Part shown: positions 1-7,309 of the stretch, piece after piece | How positions within the stretch are numbered: the stretch's first letter is position 1 | Layout: every line of letters starts with the position of its first letter | Source: CAYXVB01 sp964467785 | GTDB lineage: Bacteria; Bdellovibrionota; UBA1018 | NCBI GenBank assembly: GCA_964467785.1 | Contig: CAYXVB010000055.1 | Coordinates: 1-20,889, forward strand | Direction: 5' to 3' | Length of the DNA: 20,889 nt | Program-made: the position numbers and the translations under genes | The notes under the pieces: generated by a model | What the model saw: the letters and a program-made list of their open reading frames with translations, nothing else | Databases searched by the model: none | Told to the model about the DNA's origin: nothing

Positions 1-238
1 CTTTGACTTTGGGGGCTCCCAACAGAGCCGTGGTGATGGGGTAGGTGACTTGGTTCTCGAGCAGGTCGGGCGAGCGGTCCCAGCGCGAATAGACGATCAC
101 CTGCGTGTCGGAGAGATCGGGAATCGCGTCCATCGGGATGCTTTTGAGCGCCAGCGCGCCGAGCACCATCGCGAAGGCGGTCAGCACGATGACGAGAAAA
201 CGATTGTGCGCGGCAAAGCGGATGATGTTGCTGATCAT
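1..238 (-). CDS. CusA/CzcA-type heavy-metal efflux RND transporter, N-terminal fragment
   Basis: This is the first 79 codons of an inner-membrane RND proton antiporter of the heavy-metal efflux family, cut by the window edge. The protein starts MISNIIRFAAHNRFLV, followed by the first membrane helix (about residues 14-31). Then come the family hallmarks IPDLSDTQVIV and ENQVTYPITTALL, which closely match the start of CusA. Its ATG overlaps the stop of the adaptor gene (ATGA at 235-238), so the two are probably translationally coupled. The pump would expel a metal cation, typically Cu(I)/Ag(I) for the CusA branch or Co/Zn/Cd for CzcA. The metal-coordinating methionines or charged residues lie outside the window, so the substrate is not decided. 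The family call is firm. Confidence 0.93.
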   Translation of the reverse strand, partial: MISNIIRFAAHNRFLVIVLTAFAMVLGALALKSIPMDAIPDLSDTQVIVYSRWDRSPDLLENQVTYPITTALLGAPKVK

Positions 239-1215
239 GGCTTCAACCCCTCCTTTGCCGTGTGGGTCGCGCCGTGCTCGTGGGCGCTCGCGCCACCGGC
301 GCGGACTCGCGCCTCGGAGTCGAGCAGGAAGTTGGGGCCGCTCGAAACGAGCGTGCCGACCTGAAGGCCTTCGACCACTTCGTAAAAGCCCTGCGCCTTG
401 ATGCCAAGCCGGACCGCGGCGGGTCGGTAGGCGCCTTTGCCATCGGTGATAAAGACCAGATCCGCGCTGCCCGTGTGCATGACCGCGTTTTCCGGGATCG
501 CGATCACCCGGGCGGTTTCGACCTGGATGACTCCCGTCACGGTCGCCTCGCCTCGCAGACGCGAGCCGTGCGCTCCGTCAAAAGTTCCTTCGACGCGCCC
601 CGTGCGGGTCATTGGATCCAGGATCGAAGAGACGGAGAGGAGTTTGCCCCGCAAGGTTTCGCCGGGAAGCGAGGGAGACGAGGCGACAAAGCTCTGTCCC
701 GCCTTGAGAAGCCCCAGGTCCTGCTCGAAGATCTGAAACGACACGCGGCCCGCGCCGGTCACTCGGCCAGGGGCCTCGATCTCGTGCTTGAGCACTTTGA
801 ACACGGCCGCGACCGGTTTGACGCCGCTGAGAATCTCCTGCTCGGGCGTGAGCTGGAGCGAGGCGCGGCCTCCCACCGCAGCCGCGGGAGCGCCGGTGCT
901 CACCTGATCCCGCGCGCCGTCGTGTCCTGAGTGATCGGAATGCTCCGAGTGCTCCGAGTGCATGGCCTGCGGAGACGACTCCGGCCGCGGCGTGAGCGAT
1001 TTCAACGGCACGAGCTTCATATGGCAGATCGGGCAAAGGCCTGGCTTGTTGGAGCGCACCTCGGGGTGCATCGAGCAGGTCCAAACGGTTTCTTCGGCTT
1101 TCTTAGCGCTGGACGATTCCGGCGTCGGGGTGCCGGGCTTGTTCTGCGTGCAGGCAGTAACGCCCAGGGTCAGCGAGGCGAGGAAGGAGAGTAGCATCAG
1201 CGGGTGGTTCTTCAT
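235..1215 (-). CDS. CusB-like RND efflux periplasmic adaptor lipoprotein, shortened
   Basis: Periplasmic adaptor (membrane fusion protein) of a metal efflux pump, about 326 aa. A signal peptide ends in the lipobox VTAC, so it is probably a lipoprotein. A heavy-metal-binding module with WTCSMHPEV and GLCPICHMKL follows, then a His-rich stretch (MHSEHSEHSDHSGH) and adaptor-family beta domains. The text runs from EAPGRV straight to FEQDLGLLKAGQ, which is the beta-barrel strand normally found after the lipoyl and alpha-hairpin domains. Roughly 130 residues usual in CusB are therefore missing, although the frame is intact. The ATG at 1215 is preferred over the one at 1224 because AAGGA lies 9 bases before it and touches the earlier ATG. 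The gene sits 37 bases after the channel gene and overlaps the pump gene. The family is sure; the effect of the missing section is inferred. Confidence 0.88.
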   Translation of the reverse strand: MKNHPLMLLSFLASLTLGVTACTQNKPGTPTPESSSAKKAEETVWTCSMHPEVRSNKPGLCPICHMKLVPLKSLTPRPESSPQAMHSEHSEHSDHSGHDGARDQVSTGAPAAAVGGRASLQLTPEQEILSGVKPVAAVFKVLKHEIEAPGRVTGAGRVSFQIFEQDLGLLKAGQSFVASSPSLPGETLRGKLLSVSSILDPMTRTGRVEGTFDGAHGSRLRGEATVTGVIQVETARVIAIPENAVMHTGSADLVFITDGKGAYRPAAVRLGIKAQGFYEVVEGLQVGTLVSSGPNFLLDSEARVRAGGASAHEHGATHTAKEGLKP

Positions 1216-1252
1216 ACTTTGCATTCCTTGTCGTTCGGTTCTCAGGGAATTC

Positions 1253-2566
1253 TCAGGGCTGGCGAGCCTGCGTATCGGAGGGCTCCTCGCCCAGCGCGCT
1301 TTGGTATTCGGCCAGCGCCTTCTCGTAATCCACGCGCAGCTCGAGGGCCTTCATCCGAAACTCGACGGCCTTTTCGGTCGACTCACGGTGTTCGTTGAGG
1401 CTTTCGGTGTCGGTCGGAGCGATGCCGTGCGCGATCTGCAGGCGCTTTTGCGCGCCTTTCAGGACATTGTCGCGATAGCGCTCAAGCTGCGCGCGCAGTC
1501 CGGCCAGCTCCGCGTGCTTGCGCAGGAGCTGCAGGCGGAGCGAGTTGCGCCGCGAATGGAGTTGCGCTTCGGCCTGGACCGCGCGAGCCCCGGCCACGCG
1601 GTTCATCGCGGCAGGTTGCCAAAAGTAGGCAAAGGGGAGCGTGACTCCGACCATCAGCTCGGAGCTGGACGGCTCGGAGGCGAGCGAAGTGCTGTTATTC
1701 TGCCGCCAGGCGACTTGGAAATCGGGAAACCACTCGCCACGCGTGGCCGCTTTTTCCGCCTCGGCCGCTTCCATCATCGAGCGCGCTTCGGCCACCATGG
1801 GGTGGGCCTCGGTTATCCGATCGACTTCGGCAGCGCCTGGCGCCGCCGGGAGAGATGCAAGCGCGGGCTCTTCAGGAGCCCCCAAAGCATCAAACGCGTC
1901 CCTGCCCATCAAAGCGTTGAGCTCGCCTCGGGCCGCGGACTCCTGCGCGCGCGCGGCGTCCATTTCCGAGTGCGCGATTTCGAGATCCGTTTTCACCGCG
2001 ACGAGATGGGCCTGGAGCATTTGTGTCTGGAGCGACCCGACTTTGAGCCGAGCAATGTGGTCCTCGAGGACCTCGATCTTTTCCTGGATCAGCGACTGCG
2101 CCTCCCGTGAGCGCCAATATTCGAAGTACGCTCGCCGGACACTCATCCGTAGCTCCAGCCAGCGGGCGCGCGCTGAAGCGCGTGCGGCGAGCGCCTCCTG
2201 GCGCGCCGCCTCTCGTTTGCCGGAGATTTTGGCCGGAAACGGGATGTCCTGCGTGAGCTGGATCGTGGTGCGCATGTGGCCGTCGGAGGCCAAGGGGCCA
2301 TTCATGCCCATCGACGAAAGACTCAACATCGGCGGAGGAAGGTAAAAGCGCGCGGCAGCTTCGGAGTCCTGGGCCACAGCCTGGGCCTCAATCGCTCTCA
2401 GATCCGGATTACCGCGCTGGGCCTCGGTCAAGGCCTGCTGCAGAGTCAGTGTCAGTGCAAAGGACGAGTTGCCATACGCGCTGGGCGCCCTGCAAACGGC
2501 GAAGGCGGTGACGAAGACGAAGACGTAGGCTATGCCAATGGGACGACGAATCATGAGCGGGATCAT
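1253..2566 (-). CDS. TolC-family outer-membrane efflux protein (CusC/CzcC-like)
   Basis: Outer-membrane channel component of the metal efflux pump, about 437 aa. An N-terminal signal peptide (IRRPIGIAYVFVFVTAFAV, probable cleavage near SAYG) is followed by LTLQQALTEAQRGNPDLRA, the classic opening of the first TolC repeat. Two OEP-type halves of long alpha-helical, Ala/Glu/Arg-rich sequence follow, the second around WFPDFQVAWRQNNS. The length is normal for CzcC/CusC relatives. It is the first gene of a minus-strand operon with the adaptor and the RND pump. The start is uncertain: ATG at 2566 or 2554 are both possible, neither has a clear Shine-Dalgarno, and both keep the signal peptide. No N-terminal lipobox cysteine is evident, unlike CusC itself. 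Confidence 0.88.
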   Translation of the reverse strand: MIPLMIRRPIGIAYVFVFVTAFAVCRAPSAYGNSSFALTLTLQQALTEAQRGNPDLRAIEAQAVAQDSEAAARFYLPPPMLSLSSMGMNGPLASDGHMRTTIQLTQDIPFPAKISGKREAARQEALAARASARARWLELRMSVRRAYFEYWRSREAQSLIQEKIEVLEDHIARLKVGSLQTQMLQAHLVAVKTDLEIAHSEMDAARAQESAARGELNALMGRDAFDALGAPEEPALASLPAAPGAAEVDRITEAHPMVAEARSMMEAAEAEKAATRGEWFPDFQVAWRQNNSTSLASEPSSSELMVGVTLPFAYFWQPAAMNRVAGARAVQAEAQLHSRRNSLRLQLLRKHAELAGLRAQLERYRDNVLKGAQKRLQIAHGIAPTDTESLNEHRESTEKAVEFRMKALELRVDYEKALAEYQSALGEEPSDTQARQP

Positions 2567-2802
2567 ACACAATGGAGATACGATCGGGCTTGCGTTTCGT
2601 TACGGCCCTGAAAATAGGAGCTCTGTGTCAGGGCGGACGCTCCCGAGGTGGGCTGTGCAGTTAAAGAGGGCTCACCGCTTTCGAGGCGGCCTTTTGGGCT
2701 TCGTGAGTAGGTGTTTGAGATTCCGTCGTTGTCGATTCAGCCTTGGAAGCGAATGACAGTTTGCGCTTGCTCCGAGGCGGGGAACAGGATCACATAGGGG
2801 AC

Positions 2803-3414
2803 GTGATTTCAGCGATCGAGTCCGGGGAGAGTGAAGCCCTGGGGTGCGACGAAGTGTTGATGCAGGCCTATGCAGCGGGCGATCAGCTCGCCTTCGCCGA
2901 GCTCTATCATCGCCAGGAGCAGAGGCTTTTTGGGTTTCTCGAACGGCGGCTTCCGCCCGGTCGCAAACACTTTGCTGCCGATCTCTTTCAGAAGACCTGG
3001 TTGCAGGTCCATCGTTCGCGACAGGAGTTCGAGCCCGGTCGCGGCTTCGGCGCCTGGTTTTTCACGATCGCCCTCAACGTGTTGCGGGATTTTGTCGGCA
3101 AGGCGAGTTTTCGCTTGGATGTGGGGCTCGAAGGGGATGGCCAGGAGCAGGCTCATGGCAATATTCCGTCCGATGAGGATGTGGAGGCCAGGCTACTGAT
3201 CCGCGAACAGCTTCAGCTGGCGGAAGAGTTTCTCTCGCGCCTGCCGGTCAGTCAGCGCGAGATTCTTTTGATGAGCGAATGGGACGGGCTTTCGGCGCGC
3301 GAGATCGGCGGCGTTGTCGGACTCAGCGAAAATGCCGCGCGTCAGGCGCTCTTTCGCGCCAAGCGGCGCATGAAGGAACTTCTCCAGACAAAGGAAGGGG
3401 GCGACAAGTCGTGA
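2803..3414 (+). CDS. ECF-type RNA polymerase sigma-70 factor
   Basis: Alternative sigma factor that would direct RNA polymerase to a small regulon. The region 2 helices are visible in LMQAYAAGDQLAFAELYHR through LFQKTWLQVHRSR and FGAWFFTIALNVLRD. Region 4 is LSRLPVSQREILLMSEWDG followed by the helix-turn-helix LSAREIGGVVGLSENAARQ and the typical ending LFRAKRRMKELL. The two-domain layout and about 203 aa fit ECF factors. The start is unclear. GTG at 2803 has AGGGG only 2 bases upstream, while in-frame TTG codons at 2743 and 2761 and an ATG at 2860 are alternatives. The stop overlaps the GTG start of the downstream membrane protein, as expected for a sigma/anti-sigma pair. The stimulus sensed is unknown. 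Confidence 0.88.
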   Translation: MISAIESGESEALGCDEVLMQAYAAGDQLAFAELYHRQEQRLFGFLERRLPPGRKHFAADLFQKTWLQVHRSRQEFEPGRGFGAWFFTIALNVLRDFVGKASFRLDVGLEGDGQEQAHGNIPSDEDVEARLLIREQLQLAEEFLSRLPVSQREILLMSEWDGLSAREIGGVVGLSENAARQALFRAKRRMKELLQTKEGGDKS

Positions 3415-4148
3415 GCGACGTAGGCAAAAGCAAACTCGATCCCAGGGTCAGCCGTCAGGTCTTGAGCGCCATTCAGGGAGCGCTCGAGGAGGAAATGATC
3501 CCGACCGGGCAAAGGATCCTTAAGGCCGTGGTTTGGGGGAGCGCTTGCACCTTGATCCTCGCGCTGCCGCTTGGGTTCGCGTTTCGGGAGCAGATGAGCG
3601 CGATCTGGCTGGGCGCCACCGCTCTCTGGTGGCTCTGTCTTTGTGTCGGCTTTTATCTTCATTTCTATCCTCAGCCCCGGCTCGCGGTGCCGGGCTTCTG
3701 GAACCCTTGGGTTTTCGCCAAGCTGCTGATTGCCATGGTGGGAATGACCGCGCTCGAGATTCTGCTCTGTCCTTCGTTCGTCTTTCTTGAATCGCCGCTG
3801 GAGTGGAATCCTTTTGAACGGCTCACGGCCTTATTTATGGACTGGGGAGGGATGGCCTTCTGCATGTTCGCATGTGGAGTGATCTTTTCGAGCATCGGCG
3901 GGCTGGCGTCGTTCTTGCTGGTTTCTCGAACCTTGAGGCAAAGCACTGGCCGCGATCTTTTGCGCGCGACAGCGGTCGCCAGCATGACGCAGCTTCCGAT
4001 CCTGGGCGTGCAGATTTTTGACGGAGGGTTACGCCCTTTTGCCGCGTACTGGATGGGGGGCGCGGTTCTCGGCACCTTCGTCATGGCGCGCGGCGTTTCT
4101 CTGGGCGCTGCATGGAAAGCCCGGAGGGCCCTTCACCTTTCCGCTTGA
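3411..4148 (+). CDS. Six-helix membrane protein, probable NrsF-like (DUF1109) anti-sigma factor
   Basis: A 245-aa integral membrane protein starting with GTG that overlaps the sigma factor stop by three bases. A soluble N-terminus of about 35 residues precedes six predicted membrane segments near residues 38-57, 65-86, 103-126, 145-172, 185-203 and 210-228. This layout, the cytoplasmic start and the position right after an ECF sigma gene resemble the NrsF/DUF1109 membrane anti-sigma factors. The role is inferred mainly from architecture and coupling, because no diagnostic NrsF motif is clear to me. Cysteines at about residues 120, 151 and 155 could be relevant, since NrsF proteins use conserved cysteines in signalling. 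It could instead be an unrelated membrane protein. The open frame extends further upstream inside the sigma gene, but the GTG is the sensible start. Confidence 0.6.
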   Translation: MSDVGKSKLDPRVSRQVLSAIQGALEEEMIPTGQRILKAVVWGSACTLILALPLGFAFREQMSAIWLGATALWWLCLCVGFYLHFYPQPRLAVPGFWNPWVFAKLLIAMVGMTALEILLCPSFVFLESPLEWNPFERLTALFMDWGGMAFCMFACGVIFSSIGGLASFLLVSRTLRQSTGRDLLRATAVASMTQLPILGVQIFDGGLRPFAAYWMGGAVLGTFVMARGVSLGAAWKARRALHLSA

Positions 4149-4181
4149 AGCAGGCTGCATGATCGGCAAAGCTAGTAAGTC

Positions 4182-4559
4182 ATGATAAAACCATTGATCT
4201 GGACAGGACGCGTACTTTCAGTAGTGGTCGTATTTCCTTTCTTGATGGGAGCGGCGATGAAGATGACGCGACATCCTGAGGCGCTGAAAGGCATGGAGCA
4301 TTTCGGCATTCCTAGTGGCTTGGCCTTTACGATTGGAGCGCTCGAGTTGGCCTCCCTCGTGTTTTATCTGGTGCCGCAGACGGCAGTTCTTGGGGCAATT
4401 TTGCTCACAGGCGTACTCGGCGGAGCCATTGTGACTCATCTGCGCCTGGGCGAAGCGGTGATCTTGCAGCCGGCTCTGGGAGTTCTGGTCTGGCTCGCGC
4501 TTTGGTTGCGTGACAAGCGCGTGCGCGAGCTGCTTCCGCTTCGTGCGTTGAAGCACTGA
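4182..4559 (+). CDS. DoxX-family small membrane protein
   Basis: A 125-aa protein with four hydrophobic helices. The opening WTGRVLSVVVVFPFLMGAAM, the MEHFGIPSGLAF segment and the charged tail after LVWLALWLRDKRV fit the DoxX/DoxX-like family. Biochemical roles in this family vary (quinone-linked oxidoreductase subunits, stress-linked membrane proteins), so no reaction is assigned. It follows the putative anti-sigma gene by 33 bases on the same strand and probably shares its transcript. DoxX proteins are recurrent members of ECF/NrsF-controlled operons such as the Caulobacter sigF regulon, which makes it a plausible target or partner of the cassette. The start ATG has only a weak upstream TAAG. 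Confidence 0.78.
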   Translation: MIKPLIWTGRVLSVVVVFPFLMGAAMKMTRHPEALKGMEHFGIPSGLAFTIGALELASLVFYLVPQTAVLGAILLTGVLGGAIVTHLRLGEAVILQPALGVLVWLALWLRDKRVRELLPLRALKH

Positions 4560-4683
4560 GCGCCTCGTTCGCACTCGCGTTTTCGCACAGGCTGCGCGCA
4601 TTCATGCCGCCCCGAATTAGGCGGATCGTAGAAGCGGGCGCGTTTTTACGCGGTTTCTTAGGGAATTTCAATCCGGATCCACG

Positions 4684-4711
4684 TTGCGAATGTTTTATGA
4701 AGTGCTATGTT
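4684..4711 (+). promoter_or_regulatory. Candidate sigma-70 promoter of the hox operon
   Basis: TTGCGA at 4684-4689 and TATGTT at 4706-4711 are 16 bases apart, and the -10 box has a TG one base upstream (extended -10, TGC-TATGTT). This would start transcription near 4718, about 43 bases before the preferred hoxF start. The call rests on motif matching only, four of six bases in each box. Confidence 0.4.
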
Positions 4712-4717
4712 TGACCC

Positions 4718-4737
4718 ACTTAACAACGTGGTTAAGT
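4718..4737. promoter_or_regulatory. Perfect 7-bp inverted repeat ahead of hoxF (possible operator or RNA hairpin)
   Basis: ACTTAAC at 4718-4724 and GTTAAGT at 4731-4737 are perfect inverted repeats separated by AACGTG. The element sits at the inferred transcription start and ends ten bases before the hoxF ribosome binding site (GAGAGGG, 4747-4753). The position suits a repressor operator or a small hairpin in the leader. The binding protein is unknown. Confidence 0.4.
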
Positions 4738-4760
4738 CACTTGTCAGAGAGGGTGCGGCC

Positions 4761-6593
4761 ATGACCGTGGATTTGACGAATCAAGCGGACTATCAGGCAG
4801 TAGCGCGGACCGTGGTTTCGAGATACGGCGGCGACAAGACGCAGCTACTGGCGATTCTTCGGGAGGCCCAAAACCAATGGCGGCGAATCCCCGAGGAGTT
4901 CATCACGGCGGTTGCCGAAGAGCTGGACGTGCCCCGGGTGCACGTCGAGGGAACCGCGACGTTCTATCATTTTTTTTCCACGGAGCATCGTGGACGATTC
5001 ACCGTCTATCTCAACACGAGCGCGACTTCGGAGATGGCCGGCTCTCAAGAAGTGGCGCGTGCCTTTGAAGAAGCCACCGGAGTGAGCTTTGGTCAGACTG
5101 GCGCGGATCGGGAATTCGGGCTCTACACGACCTCGTGCATCGGGATGGCCGATCAGGAGCCTGCGGCGCTGATCAATGACGTGGTCTTTACCCGTCTTAC
5201 GCCCGATAAAGTCCGCCGTCTCGTCGCCGACCTCAAGTCGGGCAAGCCTGTTCGCGACCTGATCGCCCAATGTGGCGACGGCGCCAATGCCTCGCCAGTG
5301 ATTCACGCCGAGGTCGAAAATCAGATCCGCCGCAAGGGCGCGGTGCTGCTCACGGATTTCGAGCCGGGTTCGGCGATCCGCAAGGCGATGGAGCTGAGTT
5401 CGCTCGAGGTGATCGAGCAAGTCACGCGTTCGGGCTTGCGCGGCCGCGGTGGCGCCGGTTTTCCCACGGGGCAGAAGTGGGGCTTTTGCCGCGCCACGGA
5501 ATCCGACGCGCGTTACGTGCTTTGCAACGTGGACGAGGGCGAGCCGGGGACTTTCAAGGACCGCGTGCTCCTGACGGAATATCCCTATCTCGTCTTCGAG
5601 GGAATGGTCGTGGCTGGCTACGCGATCGAGGCCCGGCAGGGCATCCTTTATTTGCGGGGTGAGTATGCCTATCTCAAGGACCACCTCGAAAAGGTGCTCG
5701 AAGACATGCGCGCCCGCGGACTGCTCGGACGCAGGATTCTCGGTTCCCGCTTCAGCTTCGACATCCAGATCAAGATGGGAGCGGGCGCATACATCTGCGG
5801 AGAGGAGTCGGCGCTCATCGAATCGGCCGAAGGAAAGCGTGGGCAGCCCCGCAATCGGCCGCCATTCCCGGTGACCTCGGGCTATCTTCGCAAGCCCACG
5901 ATCGTCAACAATCCCGAGACCTACTCTTGTGGGGCCAAGATCGTGCTCAATGGCGCCGAATGGTTCAAAGCCATGGGTACTCCGGCCTCTTCGGGCGTCA
6001 AGCTCCTGAGCATCGCCGGCGACTGCGCACGACCTGGGATTTACGAGGTGGAATACGGCGTTACTGTTCGCGAGGTGCTTGCGCTCTGCGGCGCCGAGGA
6101 CGTGATGGCCGTGCTGGTCGGCGGTCCTTCGGGCCGCATGGTTTCCGAAAAGCAGTTCAATCGCAAGATCTGCTACTCCGATCTGCCGACCGGGGGCGCG
6201 GTGACGATCTTCTCGCGCAAGCGGGATCTCCTTTCGATCGTTCATAATAATATGAAGTTCTTCGAGGCGGAGAGCTGCGGCTTCTGCGTGCCTTGCCGGG
6301 CGGGCAACACCTTGCTGGTCCGGGCGCTCGAGAAGATCATGGTGGGCAACGGGACGCTCGCCGACATCGACGGCATTCGGAGTCTGGGTAAGATGATCAA
6401 GACGGCCTCGCGCTGCGGCCTGGGTCAGACATCGCCCAATCCGCTATTGACCACGATCGAGGATTTCACAGACGTCTACACGGCCAAGGTTCGGAAGGAC
6501 CTCGACTACAAGTCGCAGTTCGACCTTTCTTTTGCCGTGGAGGATTCTTGCGAGGTCGCGCAGCGCAAGCCCAACCTCAATTCGGAACACTGA
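4761..6593 (+). CDS. hoxF: NAD-reducing [NiFe] hydrogenase diaphorase subunit HoxF (NuoE-NuoF fusion)
   Basis: Large diaphorase subunit of a cytoplasmic group 3d hydrogenase, about 610 aa. It binds FMN and NAD(H) and passes electrons between NAD(H) and the iron-sulfur chain. Residues 1 to about 165 are a thioredoxin-like NuoE/HoxE domain (GTATFYHFF, FGLYTTSCIGMADQEP). The rest is NuoF-like, with the flavin/NAD loop LRGRGGAGFPTGQKW near 227-241, NVDEGEPGTFKDR, and the [4Fe-4S] ligands SCGFCVPC plus CGLGQTSP (Cys 506, 509, 512, 552). Three of the four NuoE [2Fe-2S] cysteines are replaced, leaving only Cys126. As I recall, Cupriavidus HoxF also lacks most of these cysteines. ATG 4761 is chosen over ATG 4707 because GAGAGGG lies 7 bases upstream and the earlier ATG falls inside the candidate -10 box. 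It leads the operon, 14 bases before hoxU. Confidence 0.95.
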   Translation: MTVDLTNQADYQAVARTVVSRYGGDKTQLLAILREAQNQWRRIPEEFITAVAEELDVPRVHVEGTATFYHFFSTEHRGRFTVYLNTSATSEMAGSQEVARAFEEATGVSFGQTGADREFGLYTTSCIGMADQEPAALINDVVFTRLTPDKVRRLVADLKSGKPVRDLIAQCGDGANASPVIHAEVENQIRRKGAVLLTDFEPGSAIRKAMELSSLEVIEQVTRSGLRGRGGAGFPTGQKWGFCRATESDARYVLCNVDEGEPGTFKDRVLLTEYPYLVFEGMVVAGYAIEARQGILYLRGEYAYLKDHLEKVLEDMRARGLLGRRILGSRFSFDIQIKMGAGAYICGEESALIESAEGKRGQPRNRPPFPVTSGYLRKPTIVNNPETYSCGAKIVLNGAEWFKAMGTPASSGVKLLSIAGDCARPGIYEVEYGVTVREVLALCGAEDVMAVLVGGPSGRMVSEKQFNRKICYSDLPTGGAVTIFSRKRDLLSIVHNNMKFFEAESCGFCVPCRAGNTLLVRALEKIMVGNGTLADIDGIRSLGKMIKTASRCGLGQTSPNPLLTTIEDFTDVYTAKVRKDLDYKSQFDLSFAVEDSCEVAQRKPNLNSEH

Positions 6594-6607
6594 AACGGGG
6601 AGAGGAC

Positions 6608-7309
6608 ATGGAACAAGCGTTTATTAAGATCACCATCGACGGCAAAGAGATCCTGGCCAAAGAAGGGCAGTCCATCCTTCAGGCGGCGCGCGAGAATGGC
6701 GTCTTTTTGCCCACGCTCTGCGACTTCAAGTCCTTGCAGCCCGCCGGGACGTGTCGCGTGTGCACGGTCAAGGTCGGAGGGCGCTATCTTCCCGGATGCA
6801 ATACTCCGGTCTCCTACGGGATGGTCGTCGAGAACGAGAGTGACGAGCTCAAGGACCTTCGGAAGGGCCTGATCGAGATGCTCTTCGTGGAAGGCAATCA
6901 CATGTGCCCAACCTGTGAAAAGAGCGGCAACTGCGAGCTGCAGGGCCTGGCTTATCGCTATAAGATGCTCGCTCCGCGCTTTCCGTTCCTCTTTCCGAAC
7001 CGCAAAGTGGAAGCCCGGTTGCCCCATCTGTTGATCGAGCATAACCGCTGCATCCAATGTCTGCGCTGCGTCCGCGGGGTCAAGGCCCGGGACGGCCACG
7101 ACCTGTTCGGCTTCACGCAGCGGGGAGGCGAGATCCGGGTGACCATCGACGAGTCGGATCCGGATGCCATGACCGAGGAGACCGCCCGCAAGGCGATGGA
7201 GATCTGTCCCGTGGGCGCGCTTCTCAAGAAGCGCACCGGCTTCTCGGTGCCGATCGGCAACCGCAAGTTCGACCAGGGGGACTACGAAGGAAAGGAAAGT
7301 GGCACATGA
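6608..7309 (+). CDS. hoxU: NAD-reducing hydrogenase diaphorase small subunit HoxU
   Basis: A 233-aa iron-sulfur subunit that links HoxF to the hydrogenase module, related to the N-terminus of complex I NuoG. The ligands are visible. A plant-type [2Fe-2S] cluster has Cys38, Cys49, Cys52 and Cys64 (LCDF, GTCRVC, LPGC). A His-Cys3 [4Fe-4S] cluster has NHMCPTCEKSGNC (His98, Cys100, 103, 109). A further [4Fe-4S] cluster has RCIQCLRC plus ICPVGAL (Cys148, 151, 154, 200). The length is normal for HoxU. The ATG follows a strong GGGGAGAGG site, and the stop overlaps the hoxY start (ATGA at 7306-7309), indicating coupled translation of the two subunits. Confidence 0.96.
   Translation: MEQAFIKITIDGKEILAKEGQSILQAARENGVFLPTLCDFKSLQPAGTCRVCTVKVGGRYLPGCNTPVSYGMVVENESDELKDLRKGLIEMLFVEGNHMCPTCEKSGNCELQGLAYRYKMLAPRFPFLFPNRKVEARLPHLLIEHNRCIQCLRCVRGVKARDGHDLFGFTQRGGEIRVTIDESDPDAMTEETARKAMEICPVGALLKKRTGFSVPIGNRKFDQGDYEGKESGT

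Noticed and set aside
962..2110. Plus-strand open frame of about 382 codons across the adaptor and TolC genes
   Set aside because: It is antisense to two family-assigned genes and has no protein motifs.
2573..2802. Promoter or gene in the gap between the TolC gene and the sigma factor
   Set aside because: There is only a small CCGC/GCGG dyad near 2683-2697 followed by TTTT; no convincing promoter pair or coding sequence could be identified.
4639..4652. Small hairpin CGCGT-TTTT-ACGCG after the DoxX gene as a terminator
   Set aside because: The stem is only 5 bp and the following sequence GTTTCTTA is not a proper T-run; it is too weak to annotate.
4675..4687. Possible sigma-54 (-24/-12) promoter before hoxF, GG...GC
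   Set aside because: The GG and GC pairs are 9 bases apart instead of 10, and the flanking bases do not match TGGCAC or TTGCW well.
4845..6245. Long antisense open frame (about 466 codons) opposite hoxF
   Set aside because: The opposite strand encodes a clear HoxF; the antisense frame has no recognisable motifs and reflects high GC content.
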